Part shown: piece by piece, positions 12,801 to 23,709 of the stretch
How the letters are laid out: each line of letters begins with the position of its first letter
Numbering within the stretch: position 1 is the first letter of the stretch
Assembly (NCBI GenBank): GCA_905220665.1
Contig: CAJNAR010000178.1
Span: 212,209 to 276,208 of the forward strand
Direction: 5' to 3'
Length of the DNA stretch: 64,000 bases
Source of the DNA: Albugo candida
Taxonomy: Eukaryota; Oomycota; Peronosporomycetes; Albuginales; Albuginaceae
Notes under the pieces: model-generated
Told to the model about the DNA's origin: nothing
Database searches by the model: none
Seen by the model: only the letters and a program-made list of their open reading frames with translations
Translations under genes and position numbers: made by a program

Positions 12801-13556
12801 TCGGCAATCCTTGCTCCTAGTCGATGAGTTCGGTAAAGGTTAGAAGTCAATTTTTCCCGTCTTCATTACCTGATGTGCTATGTGTGATATGTGCAATTTA
12901 GGAACGTCAGAACTGGACGGTTTATCACTTTTGGTTATGAAAAGCACTGTTCAGATCGTTTCAATTTGCTAAAACGGCATCTTAGAGTTCTACAATAAAT
13001 CACTTAACATCAAGAGTATCTAAAGACGGGGGCCCTCGCGTCTTGATCACGACCCATCAGCTGGTATTTACAGCTTTAAATCTTCCAGTATTTATGATCT
13101 TTGATATCTCATCAGCAGAAAATCATGGCCCAGAAGCTTGTATCTTATGGAAATGAAGATGGTGTCAGTCAAGAAACCAAAGAAAGCGCTCCAATGTTCA
13201 CATTACTGACAGCAGATGACCGGACAAACGCACCACTATACACATTACAGTTGGGAATTGCCGAGGGAAGCAATGCTATCGGTTGCGCAACTAGCTCTGG
13301 TATGATAAGTTCGTCGCAGAGTCTGTGTCATGTCTGATGAAACGTAGGGATTGCTGATGAAAGTATCTCAAGAGCACGAGAAATTTTAGAGTTGATGCGC
13401 CAGGAAGCCCATATCCCGCCGCAGTCTGTTTCTGTGACACGTTACATGCAATTCTGTCAGCAGTTATCATCAACCTTCCACTCGGTGCCCAATTGGATCG
13501 AAGCATCCGACGAAGAGGTCGATAAGCTTATCCTCACTGCTCGACTTATCGATTGA
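9847..13556 (+). CDS. MSH5: MutS homologue MSH5, 23 exons
   Basis: MSH5 pairs with MSH4 as a sliding clamp that stabilises meiotic recombination intermediates. Exons: 9847-10125, 10177-10183, 10242-10424, 10489-10517, 10563-10682, 10737-10760, 10818-10846, 10916-11075, 11132-11253, 11312-11525, 11576-11743, 11804-11849, 11903-11926, 11973-12035, 12094-12384, 12443-12520, 12575-12617, 12667-12718, 12775-12838, 12902-12933, 12986-13063, 13116-13299, 13348-13556. They sum to 2,499 nt, 832 residues (human MSH5 834), with phase kept at every junction. Visible: N-terminal connector (VGLAIYD), core LFGLLNRTITSRG and MLRSWMLAPL, LDVYMALAECAR, Walker A GHNGSGKS (582-589), FVPAKEASVGVVSGIFTRIQ, LSQSSFTIDC, Walker B LLLVDEFGKG (D661, E662), RVLITTHQL and AIGCATSSGI. 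As expected for MSH5, the MutS mismatch-binding domain I is absent. The second P-loop residue is H where GPN is usual. Several exons are under 30 nt, so single junctions may be off. Confidence 0.93.
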
Positions 13557-15319
13557 TTCAAATCGCATTGGCTTCGGATCAAACGCATTCATTTACAGAA
13601 TAGGTCAACATGTCTGGTTAATCCGTAATACATTTACTGCTAAAGTGTTATGGCCAACGGCAAAGCTACAATGGTTCAAAATCGATACAACGGAGCCTCA
13701 TCTTGCGTAAGAGCATTATGATGGTCCAGCTGCCTCATGAAAGCTTCGATTAAAAATGTGCCGATATCCATTGTCGCAGCTGTATGGAACGCGCCGAGAA
13801 GTCAGATTTTCGAAGCCAAAATTCTCCTGCAGGATCGCACTATCGCTATTTACCACTTGAAGTTGTCCTTATCACTAGAAAGTAAAGAAAAGAAGGTGGT
13901 AACCAACACGCCTTGAAGAAATAAGTATGATGGTATTATCTAGACCTTTCTGCAAGCTTAGGATCGAGGATTCTTTGGTCACAGTGAAGCTTATGCACGA
14001 TATCAAGTCACGTGATAACAATCATTAAGAATTCTAATCAATATACTCGATAGCTCGGTGAGAAGATTCTTTGTGAGGTATCCGTATGCAAAACGACGAA
14101 GGCACGCTTTCTCAATTCTAAAATCTAATTTGGACATTGAGTGAAGGAAATCGCGTCAAGATATCTTATGTACTGAATTCTAGCAGGCATGGTCATTATG
14201 GTCATCATGGCCATCCCATCCGAATCATAATGACGACTGAAACAACAATCGCAAACTTATTGCTAATGAGCCTAGACAAGGGACACTGTTATGCTTGCTT
14301 TTTGCAAGCCTATGCAGCTTTTTACTCCTGCGGAAAAGCGTAATCTGTTGCCGTGATACAACAGCAGCTTCGACAGATAATTGGGATTTGACTGCCGAAA
14401 TCATCTATTGACTAAGCAAGGGTTGATAGTTGGCCTGTTCTTCAGAACTAAATTATTTTGATGTAGACGTTCAACTATGATACGCTTGGTTCATGAGATA
14501 TGTAGTGTGCGCATGAATACGACATTATCAATTACACAAGGCAAATCCGACTTTTTGAAACTTGAAGGAATTTATGAGTGAATTTGCTAGACAAAGATTA
14601 TCTCCACTAGACCTTGTGTTTATAGAATGCATCGGTTTGTCCGCATCTAATTTTAGTGCATTATATGCGCCTGCAAGTGATAAAATCCGTGGCACGCGGA
14701 TATATCATATCTTGTAGTACATCACGTTCAAGAGAGCTAAACATTTGTAGCCCTGAAATGCCAGAATCTGTATCAGTAAATTGATCAACTAGTTTTCATT
14801 ATTTTTGCGACGCACACTCATAGACATATGTCTCCGCTCAGAAGCATACAAGAAGTGTGCGGAATTAGAAGCTTTCAGAGAAAAAGATAAGAAAGTAGCT
14901 TAGAATACGCAAAGTATGAGCCTAAACTAATATACAAATACCTCTCGGCATCCCCATTCATACCAGTAATACGAAGTAGAATGTGCTCTCACAGAGTAGT
15001 TGATGGCAGACCAAGTGAAGTGCGACTTCGACATCTAAAGGAAATCCTTGCACGTCATGGACAGTGGTCTTGCACATAAAGAAGCACGAGTGGCGACATT
15101 TCCTTCATGCATAACCTCCTTAGATTACACGTGCGGATAAGCGTGCATATATCGTTAGCGATCAAGTAAGCAGCTTGCATGTCGACTGACATTTCTGGCG
15201 ATCATCGTGATCGGGGTCTTAAAAGGCGTCATGACTAAAAAAGAGAAGCCCTCATTGAGCTTTTTTCTCAGGGAAATGTGTAGGACCTGCGAAGAATAAG
15301 GAGAGACTACTGTGCGTAG
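13557..15319. other. Gene-poor stretch
   Basis: No gene recognised. A 68-codon open frame at 14137 contains a small His/Gly-rich run produced by CATGG/TCATGG-type simple repeats and shows no domain. Confidence 0.35.
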
Positions 15320-15395
15320 TTGAAGGTGTCTACATTATTAGATCTAAACTAAATGACTTCTCTAGTTGCACAGGCTATCTCTATTATAAGATATA
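15320..15395 (-). mobile_element. 5'-truncated LINE tail fragment
   Basis: This segment begins TTGAAGGTGTCTA and aligns along about 75 bp, with scattered mismatches, to 37048-37125, the exact 3' terminus of the full-length LINE in this window. Both share TGACTTCTCTAGTTGC. The element strand is minus in both. It is best read as a short, strongly 5'-truncated insertion of the same or a sister LINE family. I found no convincing flanking duplication. Confidence 0.65.
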
Positions 15396-15599
15396 CATAA
15401 AGTGCAGGTCATCTATCACCTGTAATTATTATTTTCGCGGCCAAATTAATGAATCATCAAATATACAACGTCAACGTACATAATTGGCGTAATCTTAAGC
15501 CCCCATACCATTCCAGCAGCTTTCTTCCCAGCCACATAAAACCTTAATACTAACCATCCTGCTCCTTTCACATCAAACAAGATCAGAAACCATTATTAT

Positions 15600-17636
15600 G
15601 AGGATTGACCCAAACGGCCTTCTCGGTACCGTGGGAAATCCGACAGAACAGGCGGCGCAAAGGTGCAGCGCAGGAGAATTCGGCTGCTGTTTCAGCAAAG
15701 CTAGAGACATACTTCAAGGCGAAAGCCACACAGCGTCATCCTATAGATTCTGAAAGCAAAGAATCGGTAGATAACAGAACTCTTGCTTATCCCAACAATC
15801 ATATAATAGTGCTTGCTAAACTGGGCAAAGAAGTGAGCCAAAGGAGGAAATCTTGCGGCTGCGTCTTGCCTCTGCTGCAGGATACTTCAAGCTTTTACTC
15901 AGTGGCAGTCAGGTATAGCTGATTTATGTTGCACATTCGCCAGCGCACTTTTATTCATTCATCAACGTTCTATAGTGATTGCAAAATAGAGACTTGCTGC
16001 CTCGCAAATAATTGCGGTGACGAATGGAAAAGGGCGTTGGTTGCGGAGATGCTTCTGGCTGGGGACGAATATGTCTTGAAACTGGTTTTACTCCTGAGAG
16101 CAAGCAGGTAAAGCATATGAAATAATCAGCTTACTTGAGGATGAAGACGTCATTGCAGATGTGTGGCTTTACCTTCGAAACAATATATCCCCTGCGTTGT
16201 GCCAACGGATTCTACTAAGCATGTCAACGAGCAAATACTTCCAAAGATTAATTCCGCCACATCTATCTACCTCAGCACTGCGACCCGCTGGTTTTAGTTA
16301 CTCGGCCTACTCTATTCAAAGGGGAGGAAATATATGTACGTTGATGGCCATGAACAAGAAGATGCCGTGGCATATCGTACTTGGTTTCTGGAACGAATGA
16401 GAAATGAGACATTCATGCCAAAGTTTGTTGGGCCTGGAATGGAATTGAAGATTTGGCTTGCCGTATATTCCATCATCCTAGTGACGCATGATGACAGCAC
16501 AATTTCTGTAGGTATGCCCGTGGATGTACTTTCCGCCGGCAACGTGACAGCACGATTTCTATAGGTGTGCCCGTGGATGTACTTTCCGCCGGTAACGTGC
16601 CTGTAACGGAAAAGTTACATGTAGATGATGGCCAGAAGAAGCTATGGCTTTCTGATGGCGAACAGCCACTGCGGAAGAAGGAAGCCGGAAGATCGATACA
16701 TGTCGGCGATTCCCTGACTGATTTGGTAAGTCTATTGTTTTAGAGAATCCTCTCGCTACTTTGATCAAGAGTTAAAATTTTTTGTCTTATTTAAGGGGGT
16801 CGACTAGCTTTGAGCAAAGAGAAGCAGCATCAACACAACGATCTTTCGGAAGAGGCCTGCATAATCACATATCCCGTCAAGAACTATGATCGTTGGCCGA
16901 CTGCGGAAATTTCCACAAGCACGTCCTTGATGCTGTAATTCCCATTTTCGTGCGCATTTCCCCACTGCAAAAGCTTTCTTCGCTTTCGAAAATGCGACTA
17001 GCCAAGATAAATTTGCTGAAGATGCTCTCGTATCTCGACGGATGAATCCTGAAACGGGAGGAAAGCAACCGGTGAGACGTAATGGAGTGTTTTTGCAGAT
17101 GAGACAGCGCAATCCATGGCATTCCCAACATATTACCTCTGGCCTGACAAAAAAAAAGGCACAAAGATCGTCCTGCTGGAACGCAACCTTTGAACGCCTG
17201 ACCTTCGCCTGGATTGCCCAGGAAAATGTGGTGACACAGGTAGCTGCTGCGGCCTAAGTGTTACTCAGAACCAATCAGACTTTGAAGCTTAAAAAGGTTT
17301 AATGGAAGAAACAAACATAGTGGTGTGCCATTTCATCATATTTTACCCCAAATTTCATTGCGGATTGAATTTCATAGAAAACTTTTGGGGTGGAAGCAAA
17401 ATGATACGCAAGGAAGATTTGCGAGTACACATGAAAAGGGATGGTTGCGACAGTTCCGAAATCGCTTGCCTCAGTTTCTCTCGCAACAATCAGTCGCCAT
17501 GTTAAGAATTGCATCCGATATATGGATGTGTATCGGAATGATCTAACCGGAAAAGCCGCGGAATATGCTGTAAGAAAGAACCCATCACATCGAGGAGTTT
17601 CAGACTCATTTCTCACAGACAGCTATGTCTTACAGT
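15600..17636 (+). pseudogene. Decayed DDE-superfamily transposase
   Basis: Fragments in several frames line up in order with transposases of the large fungal/oomycete DDE class: LRLASAAGYFKLLLSG (about 15855), YVDGHEQEDAVAYRTWFLERM (16335), a catalytic-Asp segment VTHDDSTIS (16480), LWLSDGEQPLRKKEAGRSIHV (16645), RRMNPETGGKQPVRRNG (17035), FYPKFHCGLNFIENFWGGSK with the final acidic residue region (17340), and RYMDVYR near the end. Frameshifts and stops interrupt it throughout, and a 53-bp tandem duplication lies just after the first catalytic segment. No terminal inverted repeats were located, so element ends are unknown. Inactive. Confidence 0.75.
16494..16599. repeat. 53-bp tandem duplication
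   Basis: Two adjacent copies, 16494-16546 and 16547-16599, both start ACAGCAC and end AACGTG, and differ at about four or five positions. The duplication interrupts the DDE transposase after its DDST segment and adds a frameshift-causing insert. Confidence 0.9.
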
Positions 17637-17639
17637 AGC

Positions 17640-20298
17640 CAGTTCTAAGTCTGATATCTATAATCAGATAATTGACTTGCGCTTTTTTTCAAAAAATAGA
17701 TATTTGAGTGCCCACTGATGGCGGCCAAATTTCACACATTGATGGGAAAATATTAGTAGAATCGAGAAAAACAATGCGACTTTTAAAGCCTTATAATTTA
17801 ACTGAAGATCATTCAATTGAATCTAAGCCTTTTGTTTTGAAGCTCTAGACTACATCTATTAGATAAAATCGCTTTTTTTGCTGTGCGACGATTTATGTGT
17901 GCTGAGTAGTAAATATAGTAATACCCGCTGCATGTACAAGTTATGAGTGGTGGACACTGTAGGCATGTAGATATAGTATTTAAGATTATAACATTCATTT
18001 CAGCGCAAAGTTACCAGAAAACCTTACTGTATAAGAATTATATAAGATTTATATTCCAATCTTAGCTTGCTAGGACAGCGGCAATGGCACGCTTAAGGTA
18101 ACCCGTATACTAGTCTTTGGTATGCAGCAACGACCATATTAGCAGTGATTGTGCTATAATGATAACACCTGTAGACAAGCAAAAAAAGTGGCAACTGCTA
18201 CAGCGGAGTTATAGAAAAGAAGGCTACAGATTTGACAGAAAATTTTCATTCAACTCCTGGAACTGTAGAAATCACCCATCAATTATGCGAGCCGACCCCC
18301 TGTCGATGGCGAAAGATATTCGATCGCGTCTAGTAAAGCTCATTCTGACGTCATTTTAGTGGTAGGGGGCTTTTACTGGGAACTATAGAAACACATGTAT
18401 CTGGCGCATTTTGGCCAGCATTGTCCAGAAGGCCTCCAAACTGAAGAAATATGTAAAGGTTTTGACTGCGGTCACCGATTCTATAAGATCAAGAATAATA
18501 CTATACGACTTACCAGGTGTCAGCGCAGAGCTCGGCACCTGAATACCCTCACCCGCAGATTTTGCAACTCTTTTCGATTCCCACTTTTCCAATTTCCTCA
18601 AACTCAACACATGGTTTTTTAAAAGCTTTTTCTGCGGGATTTTTCATATCAAACATTCAGGACGCGAATAAAGGAATTGGCGATACAGGGGAGCATTATG
18701 AGTTTGAAGAGCCAAAGTTTGATAATTTGCTGGTATTTCTGCCGCAAAACGTTTGTTAACACTTGCAACTTATAATTTTCCTAAACACAGCTCGATGGTG
18801 TGAATGCTGTTTGCTCAAGATAGTCTCGGAACTTTGTTCTTATTACATGTTGCGTTCCTATACCACCCCGAATTAAAGCACCGTCCATACAGATTCATGG
18901 GCAAATAAATATTTAGGTGCTAGAGAAACTCCAAGTTCCAGGGCCGGTTTGGTGTGTCCGTGAGTAGCATTGTGTTTTGCTTTCTGAGTGTCACAATTAA
19001 AGTGCCCCTTAAACAAAACTTCATTGTTGGCAAGCATACCATTCTCTTTGTCGACTCAAAAGTTTTTAAGAGTCCTTCACTGCTTGGGCTTGCACGTTGC
19101 ACTTGCTTTGTCGTCACCGAAGTTTGCATCCATATTAAACGCTTCATATCGGGGTGGAGAAAAAAGGCTATCAGCTTATTTGAAATTATGGCCTTCGTTC
19201 ACCCGCTCATCGATGTATATAGCATCACACTGCGTTGAGACAACGCAAACTTCTAAAAAAAAAAAGAGAAGTTTTTGTTTCGAAAACGTCAAACGGCAGA
19301 TTTTCCTATAAGTATCCACAGCACATGCTTCTACTACATTTCTCTTCTATCGTAAGAAATGGTGTCTTTAATGGGATGGCACATGATTTAAATTCATCCA
19401 GCAATGCACAAATTGCAAAGCGTGGGTGCCAGAAGAAATTCCGGTGTACCCACTTCTGCCTTGTACTTGTTATAAAATCGCTTCTCAAATACATCTATTT
19501 GATCACATGTTTCCCCTAGTGAAACTGAGATTTCATGACAGCTGAAACAAGTCTTCTGCTTTTTCCCACGAGAACGAAATTAGAGATTGTAGATGTGTAC
19601 CCGAATAAAAGTCATGATTTTTGCACTACATGCCACACAAGTCAATAGATCCTCAAATAATGAGTCAAGAAGCTACCAATTGCAAGACAAATTCATATGC
19701 GGAAGATCCATACTTGGCTCAGTGCCAAGTAAGGCAAGTAAAGTGAGTCTCACGGATATAATAGGGGACGGAGTGTTTCAGGACTTAAATTGATGCTGTA
19801 CTGTGTGAGTTTATTTCAGGTCGACAAGGATCGATTCATTAAGATCAGCAGCTAAGTCATTTGGGGATAAAATCAATCGGTATACGACGCGAGAAAAATG
19901 TAATTTCAAATAAAAGAAGCTACAGCTCTTTCACCCCGGCATTCTATCAAGCTCAGATACATGATAAACTAAATACGCCAGCATTTGATTATAGAAGCGA
20001 GTACATCATTATCGACAACATTTAGAAGTTGTACGTCGTGGTTGAAAAAAACATGCTTGAATGCGAAGCCTGATACTGAGATAGTAGTATCAACTCTCAC
20101 TCTATTTCTGAAAAAAGATCTTCTCAAATAAGCCCAATTCAACAGAGTAGACTTATTGATCTATTCTTGAATATTAGTCGTTGATCTGCATTAGCGACAT
20201 GGTTGGGATCCTGCATTTAGATTGATTGTAGGAAACAACATCTATCACTGGGCAGTCACTTTAAGCAGCTTTATAGAGGTCCCGGCCCTTGTATCAGA
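17640..20298. other. Unresolved stretch between transposase relic and POLE3
   Basis: No gene is firmly recognised. Some open segments look coding-like in composition: plus strand 18395-18760, and minus strand 19500-18900, the latter including an open run ending near 18900. I could not assemble them into a spliced product or match them to a family. Confidence 0.3.
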
Positions 20299-20758
20299 AT
20301 GGAACACCCAAGTAGCATCACAGTGAGAGTTCTGAAGAGATCGCTACCTGAAAAAACCATAGTTAACCAAGAAGCAAAACAAATTCTCAATACGGCTGCG
20401 ACCATCTTTACACATTTTCTCGCAACAACGTACGTATACGCTATCCATATATGCCAGCTAACGAAGTTGAGCTCGTCAAAGTACTCATTAGAGCTCATGA
20501 TGCTTCGGTTGATAAAAAGCGTTTAACAGTCACCTTGACGGATGTGATCAATGCACTCGAAGAGATTGAATTCGGAAGTTTTGTGAGTTCTGTAGAACAG
20601 TGTGTCGAAGGTGAGGGTTCTGAAATACTTTATTCTCAGTCGTCAGATTTGTTTGACCATGAAGATGTGTTCTAGGGACCAGAGTTGTGGCCTCCGCAAA
20701 GAAAAACGCAAAGAACGAGTCAGCGGATAGGACCAAACCGGATACGATGGAGGATTGA
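20299..20758 (+). CDS. DNA polymerase epsilon histone-fold subunit (POLE3/Dpb4-like)
   Basis: Three exons, 20299-20429, 20492-20610 and 20676-20758, join in phase to give 110 residues. The histone-fold protein pairs with POLE4/Dpb3 in DNA polymerase epsilon and, in animals, also in the CHRAC remodeller. Sequence support: VRVLKRSLPE followed by a helix with NQEAKQILNTAATIFTHFLA, then KKRLTVTLTDVINALEEIEF, which matches the alpha2-L2-alpha3 part of the fold and the NASDVLSAMEEMEF segment of human POLE3. After the fold comes a short Lys/Asp-rich tail (ASAKKNAKNESADRTK) as in family members. Introns are 62 and 65 bp. The first ATG lies just before the family's N-terminal LP..V/I..I position, so no upstream exon is needed. 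An NF-YB-like histone-fold protein is the main alternative, but the EEIEF motif favours POLE3. Confidence 0.85.
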
Positions 20759-22733
20759 GAGGTCAAATTGAATGCAAGATTGCGTAGCGTACTATAGCAC
20801 CATACATGATCGATGGCACCGTTAGCGACGCTATAAAGGTTTTCATCGAAGAATTCAATCATCGTATGACAGCTACCAAAGCCCTGCGACTGATTTTTGA
20901 CTCAAATGGAATCGTCAGATTTTGATCTGAATGATTCGGACGTACCAGGGTGAAGCGCGCTAAGTTAGGAGACAAGAATTATAGTTGTTGATAAGAAGAG
21001 CTTCGTTGTGAGCGACTGTTTATCAGTTGGGGAAATACATACGTTTGATAATGCGTAAACGCGAGGAGTATCTATTGCTTCTCAAGTCTTTCGCATGACG
21101 TACGTCGAGACACCCCCAGACGAGTTGGATCATTGATCAATACCTTCATCCGTACAAATTATGTCTATAGTCACGAATACATTACTCGTCACCAATCATA
21201 CCGTATACGTTTTTCTTTGGTTGAAAGATAAATCCGCGAACCTTACTTCTTTCCGCACTGAGTATTGTCCTGCTAAACTAATGCTGGATCGAAATCTAAA
21301 CTCATTCTACAGCATACTATCGCACTCTCACCGCAATATGGGGATAGGCTACTTCGAGTTTCGCTGACGAAACAAAGTATTCTGAAGTATATTGAGGCTG
21401 ATAGAGTACAAATATACCACAACATAAGTATGATTCTTGACAAGTAATGTATCCGTAAATCTAGACTTAATATGGAGTGTATGAGGGTGAATGTGTATAG
21501 TATAGATGGAAAGGCTTATCAATTCGCACATCGGTCAGAAATGCGCAAGACCGAGTTACAGAGGCAGTGCGAGACACGAGAATGACGGTTGATGTGATTT
21601 CGATATATATACATAGAGGGTCAGCCCCTACGGTTCTCTTCATTGGCCCTTTTCAAGCGCCGCTATTCTGTAATTGCAATAAGAAATCATCCAAAAGGCT
21701 GGATGACGCTCTCTCTTATTTAACCTTATATGAGCAGGTACATTCCACTAATCCTCATATCTCCCAATATGCCAACAACTTCTTAATCCATCGTCCGACT
21801 TGCCGCTGTCGAAGTGAAGCTTAGAATGCTTTCATTTGATACCAGTACTTGCATACGGCCTCATGATTCGGGGCTGGCCTAAACTGCCGAAAATCAGCAT
21901 TATTATACGATCGGTTGCTTCTTTGAGCTACATCGGCTATTGCCAGCGATTGGTGAAAGGTACGAGGAAGTTTAATTGACGCTCCTCATAGTGTAGATAT
22001 GCTGGACGTGTACAGGCTCGTCGAGAGCTAAAATTAGCGTTAATCGCTTGCACTGGCGCAACTAAGTTTCCCATTCGAACATGATATGCATATTATTTCT
22101 TCTATTGTCGTTCTACATTCTCGGCCCAGAAACAATCGCGATGCCGACGTGATTTACGCACATGCGCATTGCGTTCAAATTCGCACGCTGACAACCTCAA
22201 CACATTAATAATAAAAGATATCATCGATGTATATTAGTTTAAATTACATTAACGTAAAGAGCATATTTAAAGATATATCAGGTTTGTCCGAAAAACCAAA
22301 TAAAGAGAACCTTGGCATTGACTTTCCAAGACAGTACACATCCCTAGAGAGTGTGAAGAGAGACATGCATGCAGCAATAAGGCTTTCTTGCAGAAGGATA
22401 GGAAAGGCGGTAAGTATCGAGATTAGCCACACGAAATGTGATGAGCATTCAGATGTTACCAGAAATCTAGATACGTTATGAAGCCATTGTAAAAGCGTTG
22501 AATGCCACTTCGTAAACAGAATGGGTGTAGAATTTGTAACATAGAGCAAAATGCTGCCACAGTACACTTAGATCAAGCACGACAGACTCAGCCTGATCTG
22601 GCTATACTTTTGTGTTTACTAATACTACTTCCAAGATTACTTATAAACCACCAAAGTCATGTAATCATTTCTTACACACACCTACGTCGAGCGTAGAGAG
22701 TGTAATGCAGCAGCCGCTGGATTTGCCCATATT
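20759..22733. other. No recognised gene
   Basis: Open frames at 21161, 21567, 22227 and 22502 carry no known motif. The 22227-22481 frame ends after a plausible donor (GCG|GTAAGT near 22409) and could be an exon of a gene continuing towards 22734, but I could not join them. Confidence 0.3.
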
Positions 22734-23396
22734 ATGCTGAACCCAGATAGTTCTCCTGCGCTCACTCTCGTTGAGCTTCCCAAAGAATCACTATCCAATT
22801 CAGCAGCAACTAGCAATTACTCCAATGGTGTATCCCAACTTCTTCGCCACCGGGCTCATCTTTTCACTGCTGTCAACGCAAAGGATGTGTCTCGCTCTCT
22901 ACAGGGTTTTAACCGTTTGTGTCGCAATGATTACAATGATATACTCCAAGTGAAACCTCTTACAATTGATAATTGGGGTCGTCTGAAGTGCCCTGACAAC
23001 TTTCAAAGCATTATTCAGGGTACAAACGCACCCTGTTTTTTGACAGCCTGCGGTAGCACGATTGAGGAAGGTTGTTCAGAGAGTATTCAGAGTATCCTCA
23101 ACAACATTCTGAGCAAATACTATAATGTCGACGCATCAATTCTATTACATACTGCATTTCCGGAAGCGGATTCGACCTTCACTTTTGGTATAATCGGTGG
23201 TAATCACACAGAAGCTTTGAGCATTGTTGGCAAGTATATCGTATCAATCAATGTGAGAACCTCGTTGAGCCTCGCGTATGCGGCTCTTTGGTATCGCTTC
23301 ATGGAAGACTTAAATCCGAAGAGTAACGAAGCCTATCGTCTGCAGCTTTTGATAGTTGCTTTCTTCATGTTCACGTGCACTAAACAAAAATTTTGA
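22734..23396 (+). CDS. Hypothetical protein, 220 codons
   Basis: An uninterrupted frame of 220 codons from ATG 22734. I do not recognise a family. The N-terminal 60 residues are Ser/Asn/Leu-rich and probably disordered. The middle holds five cysteines (within LCRNDYND, RLKCPDNF, PCFLTACGS, EEGCSES), and the C-terminus is hydrophobic (LLIVAFFMFTC). The frame stays open upstream of the ATG for about 17 codons to a TAG-type acceptor near 22694, so a 5' exon may exist. There is no signal peptide at this start. The length far exceeds other unassigned frames nearby, which is the main reason to believe it codes. It lies 313 bp from the 3' end of the convergent RNase Z gene, with nothing visible between. 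Confidence 0.5.
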   Translation: MLNPDSSPALTLVELPKESLSNSAATSNYSNGVSQLLRHRAHLFTAVNAKDVSRSLQGFNRLCRNDYNDILQVKPLTIDNWGRLKCPDNFQSIIQGTNAPCFLTACGSTIEEGCSESIQSILNNILSKYYNVDASILLHTAFPEADSTFTFGIIGGNHTEALSIVGKYIVSINVRTSLSLAYAALWYRFMEDLNPKSNEAYRLQLLIVAFFMFTCTKQKF

Positions 23397-23709
23397 TTTT
23401 GGTGATGAGAAAAATGTGTTCTCTTACTGCGACAACATTGTAATTCGAATACATTATCCTGCTGTTCTAATGCGTTACCCTATCTTTGATCTTTATTTTT
23501 CTGCTCTTGGGCATTTCTACATAGTCTTTATTGGAATCGAATTACTTCTTGAATCTCAAACTTTGACAACGACATTGCAAGCAAGATGCAAAAGCTAACG
23601 CAGTAAAGCGCCGACTGGTACATTTCAATAAAATTTCTAGCACCAAATCTTCGCTACTAGTCGAAGAAAAATTATCAGCTCACCGTGGCTGGTATGTGAT
23701 CCAAAATGC

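Noticed and set aside
9847..13556. MSH5 and the chitobiase locus as pseudogenes, since raw frames are broken every 100-300 bp
   Set aside because: Removing phase-consistent 45-72 bp GT-AG introns gives full-length proteins of family length with no stops.
18395..18760. MSH6-like clamp-region fragment (KLKKYVKVLTAV)
   Set aside because: The similarity is short, and no ATPase or downstream MSH6 motif was found in the following 2 kb.
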